Shown here: piece after piece, positions 24,301-33,504 of the stretch
Layout of the letters: each line of letters opens with the position of its first letter
Position numbering within the stretch: the first letter of the stretch is position 1
NCBI RefSeq assembly: GCF_003219795.1
Contig: NZ_QJVC01000006.1
Coordinates: forward strand, 58,740-122,739
Origin: Arthrobacter psychrolactophilus
Lineage (GTDB): Bacteria > Actinomycetota > Actinomycetes > Actinomycetales > Micrococcaceae
Reading direction: 5' to 3'
DNA: 64,000 nt
Made by a program: the position numbers and the translations under genes
The notes under the pieces: generated by a model
Told to the model about the DNA's origin: nothing
Databases searched by the model: none
Seen by the model: only the letters and a program-made list of their open reading frames with translations

Positions 24301-25704
24301 ATGGTCATCGAAGGATGGACTCAAACACTGGGTGCTGGACCGCTGCTGCTCATCGCGGCGGCGTCGATCGTTGTACTGCTGTTCCTGATCATCAAGCTGC
24401 GGATGCATGCACTCGTGGCGTTGATCCTGATCAGCCTTGCCACCGCATTCGCCACCGGAATCCCCGCCAACCAGGTGGTTCCCGTCTTGGTCAATGGCTT
24501 TGGCACCACCCTCGGCACCGTGGCGCTCCTCGTGGGCTTGGGCGCCATGCTCGGACGCATCGTGGAGACCAGCGGTGGCGCCAAGGTACTGGCCGATTAC
24601 CTGATCGGCGTGTTCGGCGAAAAGCGTGCCCCGTTTGCGCTAGGCCTTGCCTCACTGATCTTCGGCTTCCCCATCTTCTTCGACGCCGGCTTGGTAGTTA
24701 TGCTGCCCGTTGTCTTCGCTGTGGCCCACCGCCTAGGCGGGGGAGTACTTCGTTACGGACTTCCCGCCGCTGGTGCGTTCTCCGTCATGCACATCTTCCT
24801 GCCGCCACACCCGGGCCCGGTGTCCGCTGCAGCCTTCTTTGATGCCAACATCGGCCTGGTTCTGATCGCCGGCCTCATCACCGCCATCCCCACCTGGTAT
24901 GTCACCGCCTACCTGTTTGGCTTGTGGACGGGAAAGAAACTGGTTCTCCCGGTTCCTGCCATTCTGGGCCAGGCCAGCGAAGAGGCCGAGTCACACCCGC
25001 CGCGGTTCCGCACCATCATTGGCCTGCTGCTCCTGCCGCTGCTCCTGATCTTCATCAATACCGCCCTGAACACCCTCGCCTCCTCCGGTGTACTAGCCGA
25101 AGATGTCAAAGAAGAGCAGTGGTTCCAGGTCCTGCGCACCATCGGTGAAACCCCCGTAGCCCTGTTGATTGCCGTTCTCGTGGCCGTATTTGTTCTGGGC
25201 ACCCGCCGCGGCAAGGATTCCGGCGCCATCGAGAAGCTGCTCGAATCCTCCCTCGGCCCGGTATGCTCGGTCATCCTGATCACCGGTGCCGGTGGCATGT
25301 TCGGTGGCGTCCTCCGCGCTTCTGGTATCGGTGGGGCATTGGCCGACGTCCTAGGAGACCTAGGTATTCCGTTGATTCTGGCTGGCTTCCTGATCGCCGC
25401 CATCCTGCGCATCGCGCAGGGTTCGGCCACCGTGGCCCTGACCACCACCGCTGGCCTCATTGCCCCGGCCGTGGCCCTGGCGGGCCTGTCCGGCATGCAG
25501 ATCGCCGCCCTCGTGATCGCCGTGGCCGCCGGTTCCGTCGTCGTCTCCCACGTCAACGACTCCGGCTTCTGGTTGGTCGGTCGCTTCTTCGGCATGGATG
25601 TCAAGACGACTCTGAAGACCTGGACAGTCATGGAAACTCTGATCGGCGTCATGGGCTTTGCTATTGCCACCATTATCTTCTTGCTGGCAGGTATCGGCAG
25701 CTAG
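24301..25704 (+). CDS. gntP: Gluconate permease, GntP family
   Basis: A 467-residue, 12-14-helix proton symporter for gluconate. Family signatures include 'GFGTTLGTVALLVGLGAMLGRIVETSGGA', 'FDAGLVVMLPVVFAVAHRLG', 'FLPPHPGPVSAAAFF' and the C-terminal 'VSHVNDSGFWLVGRFFGM'. The ATG at 24301 has an AAAGGAG ribosome-binding site; the in-frame upstream codon at 24283 does not. Together with gntK it forms an operon controlled by the divergent GntR. Confidence 0.96.
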   Translation: MVIEGWTQTLGAGPLLLIAAASIVVLLFLIIKLRMHALVALILISLATAFATGIPANQVVPVLVNGFGTTLGTVALLVGLGAMLGRIVETSGGAKVLADYLIGVFGEKRAPFALGLASLIFGFPIFFDAGLVVMLPVVFAVAHRLGGGVLRYGLPAAGAFSVMHIFLPPHPGPVSAAAFFDANIGLVLIAGLITAIPTWYVTAYLFGLWTGKKLVLPVPAILGQASEEAESHPPRFRTIIGLLLLPLLLIFINTALNTLASSGVLAEDVKEEQWFQVLRTIGETPVALLIAVLVAVFVLGTRRGKDSGAIEKLLESSLGPVCSVILITGAGGMFGGVLRASGIGGALADVLGDLGIPLILAGFLIAAILRIAQGSATVALTTTAGLIAPAVALAGLSGMQIAALVIAVAAGSVVVSHVNDSGFWLVGRFFGMDVKTTLKTWTVMETLIGVMGFAIATIIFLLAGIGS

Positions 25705-25738
25705 TCTGACCCGTATCAGCCACGGCTGACTGTTAAAG

Positions 25739-25779
25739 GACGGTGGGGCACCCAGGGAGAGCCTGGGTGCCCCACCGTC
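25739..25779 (+). terminator. Terminator of the gluconate operon
   Basis: A long hairpin: arms 25739-25756 and 25762-25779 are perfectly complementary over 18 bp with a 5-nt loop. It is followed by GTTGTATT. Confidence 0.85.
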
Positions 25780-25864
25780 GTTGTATTGCTGGTGCAAACG
25801 GCTGCTTCAAGGCTTGAGTCAAGCGACATAGCTTGTGTGAGGCCCCTAGAACTTAAATGAAAGA

Positions 25865-25903
25865 CTGCCTCGGTTCCCACGGAAGAGGTGGGAGCCGAGG
25901 CAG
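25865..25903. terminator. Bidirectional terminator
   Basis: 16-bp arms (25865-25880 and 25888-25903, one G-T wobble). They are followed by CTTTTAT on the plus strand and TCTTTCATTT on the minus strand. It backs up the gluconate operon terminator and ends the convergent sugar operon. Confidence 0.8.
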
Positions 25904-25936
25904 CTTTTATCTAAAATACCTCGCCGGAGGAGGGGT

Positions 25937-27061
25937 TTAGCCGGAGTGTGTCAGTGCTTCCGCATGAGATAGCACCGTGAGCGGAACGGCTTCCGGACGT
26001 GGGCAGGTACTGCTGATGTCCACGAGCTGGCCGGTGTGAGCCGAACGCAGTACCGATTCCATGACCTCCAGCGCGTGGAACGCCAAGGCTCCTCCGGCTC
26101 GAGGTTCCTGGCCGGCCGGAGTTGCGGCTAGATCATGCAGACCGATTCCACGGGCACCAGCCACATAACCTCCTGAGACAGGAAGAGTTTCCCAGCTGTC
26201 ATCACCCAGGCGGCGCAGCTTCACGTCGCCGGCAAAGTGATTGGGGTCAGGCACTATCAGTGAACCCGTCTCGCCGTGGATCTCGATGTTGGCTGACTGC
26301 GTGGCGACGGCGTCAAAGCTCATGATTACGGTCGATAACGCGCCCGACTCGTGAATCAATACGCCACTGACATGGGTGTCCGTGGAGACCGGAATTTCTT
26401 CTCCTGCGCGCGGGCCCGAACCAATGGTGCGCGAATCACGGGTATGGCTTGCGGCGCCAATGACAGACTTGACCGGCCCCAACAAGGTCACAAGCGCAGA
26501 CACATAGTACGGTCCCATGTCCAGCAGCGGTCCGCCGCCGGGAACGTAGTAAAAGTCCGGGTTCGGGTGCCAACGTTCATGGCCCGGGCACATCATGGTC
26601 GCCGTCGCAGAAATCGGGCGGCCAATCAAACCGTCGTCAATCGCCCGACGGGCCGTCTGGGTTCCCGTGCCCAAAACCGTGTCGGGGGCGCAGCCAACGG
26701 TCAGCCCGGCTGCCGCGGCGGCGGCAAGCACCCCAGCGGCTTCCTCGGCCGTGGCCGCCAGTGGCTTCTCGCCATAAACGCTCTTACCAGCAGCGATGGC
26801 TTGAAGGGCGACCTGCGCATGCGCGGCAGGGATGGTGAGGTTCAAGACTAACTGGACCTCGTCGTCGTCCATCAGGTCCTGGACCGACAGCGCCCGGACG
26901 CCGGGCAAATCCGCGGCGACAGCTTCGGCTCGGGAGAGGTCCAGATCGGCGACGGCGACGAGCCGCAGCGTGTCCAAGGACGGCAAGGTGCTGAGGTACT
27001 GGGCAATGATGTTTCCACAGCCCACGATGCCAATGTTCAGGATGTTTAGCGGCTGGCCCAC
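25937..27061 (-). CDS. Gfo/Idh/MocA family oxidoreductase
   Basis: A 374-residue NAD(P)-dependent sugar dehydrogenase. The N-terminal Rossmann fold begins 'GIVGCGNIIAQYL', and 'GEKPLAATAEEA' holds the catalytic Lys. The C-terminal alpha/beta domain includes 'PGGGPLLDMGPYYVSALV'. It overlaps the end of the ThuA gene by 16 bp, which implies translational coupling. With ThuA and a second family member in one operon, it probably acts on a 3-keto or glycosidic sugar intermediate. It is the last gene of the operon. Confidence 0.9.
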   Translation of the reverse strand: MGQPLNILNIGIVGCGNIIAQYLSTLPSLDTLRLVAVADLDLSRAEAVAADLPGVRALSVQDLMDDDEVQLVLNLTIPAAHAQVALQAIAAGKSVYGEKPLAATAEEAAGVLAAAAAAGLTVGCAPDTVLGTGTQTARRAIDDGLIGRPISATATMMCPGHERWHPNPDFYYVPGGGPLLDMGPYYVSALVTLLGPVKSVIGAASHTRDSRTIGSGPRAGEEIPVSTDTHVSGVLIHESGALSTVIMSFDAVATQSANIEIHGETGSLIVPDPNHFAGDVKLRRLGDDSWETLPVSGGYVAGARGIGLHDLAATPAGQEPRAGGALAFHALEVMESVLRSAHTGQLVDISSTCPRPEAVPLTVLSHAEALTHSG

Positions 27062-27744
27062 AACATTCCCCTTTCAATGATGGTTTTGACGTTTGGATCT
27101 TCCAATATTTCTACCCGGTGACCCGGGGTGGAGACGAAGATGCGACCCTTGCCCCACTGGCGGGTCCAGATGGCGGGGGAGGTGACCTCGCGTGTCCACG
27201 GGTCCCACTCACGAACCTTTTGCGTGGTCGTGGCGAGCACGTCGATGTAGTCGTCGCTCAGAACCCAGTACTGTTCCGTGACCAGGTCGAAGTCGCCGAT
27301 GCCTTCCGTGATGGGGTGTGTGGCGGCCGCGGCATTCATGGTGACCGTGTAGGGGACGTAATTATCGGATTGTTCCCCCGTGGCCTCATCCGGGTGATGG
27401 CCGGGGTGGCAGGCGAACTGGCCTCCGATGAGGTGCAGGTAATCGGAGTTGTTGCGGTAGGAATCGGCGATGCCACCGTGCCAGCCGGCCATGCCCGTGC
27501 CATTTTCAATGGCCGTGCGCAGGCCGTTGAATTCCTCGCGCTCGATGGTGGTCATGGTATTGCACTGGACGATCAAATCCACGCTCGCCATGTACTCAGG
27601 GTCTGCGTAAACGGCGGTATTTTCCTCAATACGGACCTCATAGCCGTTCTCGCGCAGGTAAGGGATGAATAGTTCGGTGGCTTCCACGGGCTGATGTCCG
27701 TCCCAGCCGCCGCGCACCACGAGTGCGTTTTTTCCAGTTGTCAT
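27046..27744 (-). CDS. ThuA-domain protein
   Basis: A 232-residue protein of the ThuA (trehalose utilisation) family, a flavodoxin- or glutamine-amidotransferase-like fold. Recognisable parts are 'VVRGGWDGHQPVEATELFIPYL', 'GMAGWHGGIADSYRNNSDYLHLIGGQF' and 'GKGRIFVSTPGHRVE'. In rhizobia ThuA works with the dehydrogenase ThuB in oxidising disaccharides at C3; the ThuA reaction itself is not settled. It overlaps both neighbouring Gfo/Idh/MocA genes, so the three form one translational unit. Confidence 0.9.
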   Translation of the reverse strand: MTTGKNALVVRGGWDGHQPVEATELFIPYLRENGYEVRIEENTAVYADPEYMASVDLIVQCNTMTTIEREEFNGLRTAIENGTGMAGWHGGIADSYRNNSDYLHLIGGQFACHPGHHPDEATGEQSDNYVPYTVTMNAAAATHPITEGIGDFDLVTEQYWVLSDDYIDVLATTTQKVREWDPWTREVTSPAIWTRQWGKGRIFVSTPGHRVEILEDPNVKTIIERGMLWASR

Positions 27745-28946
27745 GGGGTGTCCTCTTGGTTGATAGTGGTCCAGTTGCTGTTGTTGCTGGCGCTTTCCTC
27801 GACCGCGGCCAGGACTCGCTGCACGCCGAGGGCTTCCTCGAACGACGGCGTGGGCTGGGTTTTAGCTCCCAGTGCCGTCACGAGGTCCACGACCTGGTGA
27901 GTGAAACCGTGCTCGTAGCCAAGTCCGTGGCCCGTGGGCCACCAATTGCCCACATAGGGGTGCTCGGGCTCGGTGACCATAATGCGGTGGAAGCCGCGGG
28001 ATCCGGCCTCGTCGCGCTCGTCGTAGTACTCAAGGAAGTTCATGTTTTCAAAGTCGAAGGCCAGCGAGCCGAGTGAGCCGTTGACCTCAAGACGCATGGC
28101 GTTCTTCCGGCCCAAAGCGGCACGGGTCGCCTCGAACACGCCGATAGCTCCGCCGTCGAACCTGGCCGTGAAGATGGCGGCGTCATCGACGGTGACCGGA
28201 CCCATTGCGGTGTTTTCATCCACCGCACCTGTGCCGCCCAATCCAACGAAGTCACCACCGACGGGGCGCTGGCTCGTGAAGGTTTCCATGATGGCCGAGA
28301 CCCCGCTGAGGTGCTGGCCCGTGACGAACTGGGCGGCGTCGATGCTGTGTGCTCCAATATCGCCCAGCGCGCCGGAGCCGGATTTCGTCTTGTCCATGCG
28401 CCACGTCAGCGGGGCATGGGGATCCGAAAGCCAGTCCTGCAGGTATTGGGCGCGAACGTGGCGAATCGTGCCAACCTTGCCCTCGGCGATCATGCGCTTC
28501 ATGAGCGCCAGGGCCGGGGTTCGCCGGTACGAGTAGCCGCACATGGCGAACACACCCTGGCGTGCCGCCTCCGCAGCGACGGCCGTCATTTCTTCGGCCT
28601 CGGCCACACTGTTCGCGAGCGGCTTTTCGCACAGGACATGTTTGCCGGCCTTGAGCGCGGCGATGGCGATTTCCGCATGCGTGTTGCCGGGGGTGCAAAT
28701 GTCGATCAGGTCGATGTCATCACGTGCGATCAGTGCCCGCCAATCCGTCTCGGTCGACGCCCACCCCATCTGCTCGGCGGCATGCTCGACGGCGGATTGG
28801 TTCCGTCCGGCGATGGCCGTCAGTTCCGGGGTGAACGGCAGCTCGAAGAAGCGATGCGCGTTGCGCCACGCATGGGAATGCGCGGCTCCCATGAACGCAT
28901 AGCCGATCATACCTACCCGAAGGGTGGGCTTTTGCTGTGCTGACAT
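27741..28946 (-). CDS. Gfo/Idh/MocA family oxidoreductase (ThuB/glucoside 3-dehydrogenase-like)
   Basis: A 401-residue dehydrogenase. The Rossmann motif 'GMIGYAFMGAAHSHAWR' and 'LCEKPLANSVAEAE' with the catalytic Lys are present, as is the active-site 'GALGDIGAHSIDAAQFV' with Asp and His. A conserved 'GNWWPTGHGLGYEHGFTHQ' segment resembles that of sugar-specific members. The stop overlaps the ThuA start by 4 bp (ATGA). It lies downstream of an ABC importer and probably oxidises the imported sugar or glycoside. Confidence 0.9.
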   Translation of the reverse strand: MSAQQKPTLRVGMIGYAFMGAAHSHAWRNAHRFFELPFTPELTAIAGRNQSAVEHAAEQMGWASTETDWRALIARDDIDLIDICTPGNTHAEIAIAALKAGKHVLCEKPLANSVAEAEEMTAVAAEAARQGVFAMCGYSYRRTPALALMKRMIAEGKVGTIRHVRAQYLQDWLSDPHAPLTWRMDKTKSGSGALGDIGAHSIDAAQFVTGQHLSGVSAIMETFTSQRPVGGDFVGLGGTGAVDENTAMGPVTVDDAAIFTARFDGGAIGVFEATRAALGRKNAMRLEVNGSLGSLAFDFENMNFLEYYDERDEAGSRGFHRIMVTEPEHPYVGNWWPTGHGLGYEHGFTHQVVDLVTALGAKTQPTPSFEEALGVQRVLAAVEESASNNSNWTTINQEDTP

Positions 28947-28968
28947 TGTAAGAAGTGTCCTTTCGGGA

Positions 28969-29862
28969 TTACTTGCTGAATCCGGCGGTCAAGCCGCTCA
29001 GGAGTTGCCGGCGGCCCAGGATGTAGAGCGCCAAGACGGGCAGGGTGCTCAAGACTACCGAGGCCAAGACGGCTGGAATATTGACGCTGAATTCGCCCTG
29101 GAAGGTCCACAGCCCCAGTGGCAAGACGCGAAGCTCGGGGCTCTGAGTCAAGATCAAGGGCAGAAGGAAGCCATTCCAGACGCCGAGACCGTTGTAGATA
29201 CCGACGGTGACAATGGCCGGCTTGGTGAGGGGGAGTGCCAGTCGCCACATGGTCTGCCATTCGCTGCAACCATCGAGGCGCATCGACTCAAACAACTCAT
29301 TGGGTACGTCCCTGATGAAGTTGCACATGATCAAGACGCTCAGCGGAATCGCGAAGGCAACCGAGGGCAGGATGATGGCCAAGAGGCTGTCGTACAGATT
29401 CATCTTGATGATCATCAGGTACACGGGAATGATCGTGGCCTGCAGCGGGATGGCCAGTCCCATCAAGAAGAGCGCGTTGACGCCCTTGAGGAACTTGCCA
29501 TTGCCACGCACAATGGCGAAAGAAGCCATGAAAGCAACAATGAGGGTGGGAATTACCGCTCCAACGGTGATGATGACGCTGTTGAAGAAGTAGCGGGTGA
29601 AGTCCGCCTCGATAACCATCTTGTAGTTTTCCAACGTTGGTTTCGCTGGAAAGGCCAAAGGATTCTGGCTAAAGTACCCGGCCTGTGTCTTCAAGCTCGT
29701 GATGACGATGTAGTAGATTGGGATGATAATGATGGCTAGCCATAACCAGCCAGCGGCTCCGCCGGGAAGGTTGAAACGGCCCTTCGGGCGGTTCAATTTC
29801 ACGGCTGGCTGCATGTCCCGGTCCCGTTTTGTCGTGGTTGACCCTGTCAACGTGGCGCTCAT
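28969..29862 (-). CDS. Carbohydrate ABC transporter permease (MalG type)
   Basis: A 297-residue inner-membrane subunit with six predicted helices and the EAA loop 'ESMRLDGCSEWQTMWRLALPLTKPAIV', which contacts the ATPase. It begins with ATG at 29862, one base after the stop of the upstream permease, so it is coupled to it. It works with the MalF-like partner and the lipoprotein. No ATPase gene is in the operon, so a shared MsiK-like ATPase elsewhere is expected. Confidence 0.93.
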   Translation of the reverse strand: MSATLTGSTTTKRDRDMQPAVKLNRPKGRFNLPGGAAGWLWLAIIIIPIYYIVITSLKTQAGYFSQNPLAFPAKPTLENYKMVIEADFTRYFFNSVIITVGAVIPTLIVAFMASFAIVRGNGKFLKGVNALFLMGLAIPLQATIIPVYLMIIKMNLYDSLLAIILPSVAFAIPLSVLIMCNFIRDVPNELFESMRLDGCSEWQTMWRLALPLTKPAIVTVGIYNGLGVWNGFLLPLILTQSPELRVLPLGLWTFQGEFSVNIPAVLASVVLSTLPVLALYILGRRQLLSGLTAGFSK

Positions 29863-29863
29863 C

Positions 29864-30802
29864 TTACATTCCTTCCAATTGGCTGCCGGTGCGATCCTTG
29901 CCGCCCAATCGCTGCAGGACCAAGGCCATGACCAGGCCAATCACTACGAGAACCACCGCTGTCACGCTGGCCGGGCCCATCAAGTTGGCCCTGAAGCCAG
30001 TCAGGTACATATCCAACGGCAAGATGCGTGTGGCGTTACCAGGTCCACCGTTGGTGAGAACGAAGATCAGATCGAAGTAGGTCAACGATCCCACGGTCAT
30101 GAGAGTGGAGGATGTGATGATGGTGTATTTCAGCTGGGGCACGGTGATGAAGAAGAATTGCTTCACGCGCCCCGCCCCGTCGATCTCGGCTGCTTCGTAG
30201 ATGGAGCGCGGGATCTGGCGCACGCCACCTTGGTAGATCAGCGTGTGGAACGGGACAAACTGCCAGGCGATGACAAAAATGACGACGCCGAGGGCAAGAT
30301 TGGGATTCCCCAACCAGTCTTGGGCAAGGAAGGGCAGATGCAGACCTGCGGCCAGACCAAAGTTTGGATCCAGGAGTGCTTTGTAGGCAATGGCAATGGC
30401 GGCCGAGGAAAGCAACAACGGCAGGAAATACAGGACAGCGAGCAGTGCCCGATACTTCTGGCTTCCTGCGGTAAAGGTTCCCAGCAGCAAACTAATCGGA
30501 GTCTGGATGATCCACGAGAGGATCATGACAACAAACGTTAGCCAGAGAGCGTGATACATGCCCGGGTCTGTGAAGACGCTCAGCCAGTTCGCGATTCCTG
30601 CCACCGAGATGGCGCCAATTCCATCCCAGGTCGTGAAGCTCAGCAGGAAGACTCCTGCCAGTGGAATGATGGCAAAAACAATGAAAAAGATGAGAGCCGG
30701 AACGGCAAGCCACGCCAGCTGGCCGGTCTTTCCTTTCGATGCCTCAACGGCTTTTTGACGTTGCCGTCGCAAAGGTGAGGTGGTTAAGTTGTTGGTGCTC
30801 AT
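29864..30802 (-). CDS. Carbohydrate ABC transporter permease (MalF type)
   Basis: A 312-residue permease with six predicted helices, of the binding-protein-dependent sugar type. The EAA loop reads 'EAAEIDGAGRVKQFFFITVPQLKYTI'. A basic N-terminus ('RRQRQKAVEASKGK') precedes helix 1. The start overlaps the end of the solute-binding protein gene by 4 bp. It pairs with the MalG-type subunit downstream. Confidence 0.93.
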   Translation of the reverse strand: MSTNNLTTSPLRRQRQKAVEASKGKTGQLAWLAVPALIFFIVFAIIPLAGVFLLSFTTWDGIGAISVAGIANWLSVFTDPGMYHALWLTFVVMILSWIIQTPISLLLGTFTAGSQKYRALLAVLYFLPLLLSSAAIAIAYKALLDPNFGLAAGLHLPFLAQDWLGNPNLALGVVIFVIAWQFVPFHTLIYQGGVRQIPRSIYEAAEIDGAGRVKQFFFITVPQLKYTIITSSTLMTVGSLTYFDLIFVLTNGGPGNATRILPLDMYLTGFRANLMGPASVTAVVLVVIGLVMALVLQRLGGKDRTGSQLEGM

Positions 30803-32124
30803 TTGCCGATCGTCGCATTCATGTTGGATGCGAACTCTTCTGGAGTAATGGAGCCAACGAACAACTGGTCGATATTGTTCAAGAGTGCTTCCGACGCTGT
30901 CGGGCTGAGTGCCTGGTCCCAGGACTGCTGGTAGCTGGGGGCGTCCTTGCTCAGCGTGTACACGTAGCTGAGGAAGTCCTTGTCGTCGGACGTGGAAAAC
31001 TTGTCTTCGAGTCCGTTGACCACGGGAACTGAACCGGAGGCAATGTAGGCGTCGACCTCTGCCGTGGCCAAGAGTCCTTCGGCAAAGAACTTCTTGGCTG
31101 CTTCCTTGTCGCTATCGCTGGCCTTGGCCGAGATCGAGAGGTAATTCGAAGGGTTACCAACGGCATTCTTGGGGTCACCCTTGCCGCCTTCGACAGCCGG
31201 GAAGTCTACCCAACCGAGGTTTCCGCCGGGAACAAAGTCGCCGCCGTCGTTCTTCATTCCGCCGTAAGTCCACGCGCCATGCAACATCATGGCGGCCTTG
31301 CCGGTGTACAGCAACGCCTGATCAGCATTGGAGTCAGCGGTAATAGAGGAGAAGCCCTTGATGAAGCCGCCTGCAGTGACGAGCTCCTGGATCTTCTTCA
31401 GCGCCTCAAGGGCAGCCGGGTCGGACCAGGCGTCAGCCTTGTTGTTGAAGATATTGGTGAAGACCTCGGGTCCACCGACACGGTCAAACATGTATTCCAG
31501 CCACATCATGGACGTCCAGCGAGACTGACCGGCCAAGGCGATGGGTGCGATGCCCAGGTCGTTGAACGTCTTGGTCAACGTGAGGAGATCGTCCCAGGTC
31601 TTGGGCGGCTGGGCGCCTGCCTTGGAGAAGAGTTCCTTGTTGTAGTAGAAAATGATCGGCTGCACGGTGGTGGCCGGGATGGCGTAGATTTTGCCATCGA
31701 TCGTGGCTGCGCCGAAGGCTGACTCAAACAGTTTTTCTTTCACGGCGGCGTTGTCAGCGAACCATGAGGTGAGGTCTTCAACCTGGGACGCGGCAGCGTA
31801 TGACTTCAGGACGCCTCCGCCCCATCCATAGATGATGGTGGGAGCCTGGTCGGCGCCGATTGCCGTCTTGATTTTGGTCTTATAGGCGTCGTTCTGGAAG
31901 AACGTCACCTTGATTTCGCTGCCCGCGTTTGCCTTGCCGAACGCATCGATCGAATTCTTTCGGATCGTTTCGTTCGGATCTCCGCTGACAGACCACATTG
32001 AGGCGCCCTTGGCCGATGAACTGCCGGGGCCAGATGTGCCGCAGGCGCTCAGACCCCACACTGCCAGCGGGGCAAGGCCCGCAAGTGTGAGGAAGGATCG
32101 GCGTGAGGTGGTGTTGTGTTCCAT
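30799..32124 (-). CDS. Carbohydrate ABC transporter substrate-binding lipoprotein
   Basis: A 441-residue family 1 solute-binding protein. The signal peptide carries a twin-arginine-like 'RRSFLTLAGLAPLAVWGLSAC' start ending in a lipobox Cys. The mature part shows the family pattern: 'ITVKVTFFQNDAYKTKI'-like strand, 'APTIIYGWGGGVLK', 'PKTWDDLLTL'. The ATG at 32124 has a GGAGAA ribosome-binding site, whereas an in-frame codon at 32199 would add a non-signal extension. It is the first gene of the sugar operon and divergent from lacI; the sugar is not determinable. Confidence 0.92.
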   Translation of the reverse strand: MEHNTTSRRSFLTLAGLAPLAVWGLSACGTSGPGSSSAKGASMWSVSGDPNETIRKNSIDAFGKANAGSEIKVTFFQNDAYKTKIKTAIGADQAPTIIYGWGGGVLKSYAAASQVEDLTSWFADNAAVKEKLFESAFGAATIDGKIYAIPATTVQPIIFYYNKELFSKAGAQPPKTWDDLLTLTKTFNDLGIAPIALAGQSRWTSMMWLEYMFDRVGGPEVFTNIFNNKADAWSDPAALEALKKIQELVTAGGFIKGFSSITADSNADQALLYTGKAAMMLHGAWTYGGMKNDGGDFVPGGNLGWVDFPAVEGGKGDPKNAVGNPSNYLSISAKASDSDKEAAKKFFAEGLLATAEVDAYIASGSVPVVNGLEDKFSTSDDKDFLSYVYTLSKDAPSYQQSWDQALSPTASEALLNNIDQLFVGSITPEEFASNMNATIGK

Positions 32125-32184
32125 TCTTATTCTCCATTGAAAAGGGCCGGGGCCTGAGATGGGTGATGACCGAGAAGCAAGTTT

Positions 32185-32196
32185 CGAAATGTTTCG
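32185..32196. promoter_or_regulatory. LacI-type operator upstream of the sugar operon
   Basis: A perfect inverted repeat CGAAA-TG-TTTCG lies about 60 bp upstream of the solute-binding protein start. This core is typical of actinobacterial LacI-family operators. Confidence 0.6.
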
Positions 32197-32312
32197 CAAG
32201 TAATTCTGAAGTTGGATAAAACATAGTCGTGATTGTCATCACACGTCAAGCCCATTTTTGGGGCATTTGACGGAGGCTTAGGTATTCCTGCACACTTCAA
32301 CTGACAGAAACT

Positions 32313-32320
32313 TTTCGAAA
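32313..32320. promoter_or_regulatory. Second operator-like palindrome next to lacI
   Basis: The perfect palindrome TTTCGAAA lies 10 bp before the lacI start codon. It shares the CGAAA/TTTCG core with the site at 32185, which suggests autoregulation. Confidence 0.5.
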
Positions 32321-32330
32321 GGATGAGGGT

Positions 32331-33377
32331 GTGATGGTGCGAGCAGAAAAAGTCAGGGCGAAGCCGGTTCTGGCGACAGTTGCAGCCCTCGCTGGTGTCT
32401 CGGCTCCCACGGTGTCGAAAGTCATCAATGGTCGCGATGACGTAGCGGAAGCTACGCGGCTACGGGTTCAGGCGGCCTTGACGGAGCTGGGCTATGAATC
32501 ACCCATGCAGCGTCGGGCCAGATCCACAGGGCCGGACATGGTTGACCTGGTGATCGATGGGATGGCCACGCAGTACTCGATGGAGATCCTCACCGGAATT
32601 CTGGATTATGCGGCCGCTGAAGGTGTGGATGTGGTTGTTGGCAGTGTGACGCCGGCAAAACTACAGACGGCCAACCATGAAGAATGGGCACAGCGAATGA
32701 TTGAATCGGGGCGCAAGGGTCTGATTTTGGTGACGTCGGAGATGACGACACGGCAACTTGACTCATTTGCCCAACGAAACATTCCTGTCGTGGTCATTGA
32801 TCCCTTGAACCCGCCCCGGCAAGGATTTAGCAGTGTTGGTGCGACCAACTGGGCAGGCGGCAAAGAAGCTACCGAGCATCTCTTGTCGTTGGGCCATACT
32901 CGTATTGCTTTTTTGGGCGGCCCGAATGCTGCCGAATGCAGTGTGGCCCGCTTGCATGGCTACCTCGCAGCTCTGATGGGTCACGGAATCAAGCAACGAC
33001 CCGAATACATTTTGACGGGCGGATTTACCAAGACCTTTGGTGTGGAGGGTACTCGCCAGCTTCTTGCGCTGGATGAACCGCCCACGGCAATCTTCGCGGC
33101 GTCGGATGCGACTGCTCTTGGCGTGCTCGAGGAGGCGCGTCAGCATGGCTTGCGAGTCCCTGACGATCTGAGCCTGGTGGGGTTTGACGGAACCCCACTC
33201 ACCGAGCAGACCCTACCGAGATTGACCTCTGTGGCGCAGCCCTTGCAAGAAATGGGGCGAGCTGCCCTGCGTGCCGTTCTACGTTTGGTCAAGGGCGAGG
33301 AGCTTGACTCGGCGCATATGGAATTGGCCACCGAACTCGTTATCAGGGATTCGACGGCGCCGCCACGAGTCGCCTAG
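32331..33377 (+). CDS. LacI-family transcriptional regulator (sugar operon)
   Basis: A 348-residue repressor. The N-terminal helix-turn-helix and hinge read 'ATVAALAGVSAPTVSKVINGRDDVAEATRLRVQAALTELGY'. A periplasmic-binding-protein-like effector domain with 'AIFAASDATALGVLEEARQHGLRVPDDLSLVGFDGTPL' follows. The start is GTG at 32331, with an ATG directly after it. It is divergent from the ABC-ThuA operon, and CGAAA-type palindromes lie on both sides of the intergenic region; it presumably represses that operon and itself. Confidence 0.93.
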   Translation: MMVRAEKVRAKPVLATVAALAGVSAPTVSKVINGRDDVAEATRLRVQAALTELGYESPMQRRARSTGPDMVDLVIDGMATQYSMEILTGILDYAAAEGVDVVVGSVTPAKLQTANHEEWAQRMIESGRKGLILVTSEMTTRQLDSFAQRNIPVVVIDPLNPPRQGFSSVGATNWAGGKEATEHLLSLGHTRIAFLGGPNAAECSVARLHGYLAALMGHGIKQRPEYILTGGFTKTFGVEGTRQLLALDEPPTAIFAASDATALGVLEEARQHGLRVPDDLSLVGFDGTPLTEQTLPRLTSVAQPLQEMGRAALRAVLRLVKGEELDSAHMELATELVIRDSTAPPRVA

Positions 33378-33504
33378 CGTGGCCGATTCCACCTAGCCCG
33401 TGGGTGGCGCCCACAAAAATTGCGGGGGTCCGGGTAGGGTGATGGTGTCATTGGCTGCAGCATCATGGGCAGTCAAAGAATCATTGGCACCAAAGGGGGT
33501 AGTG

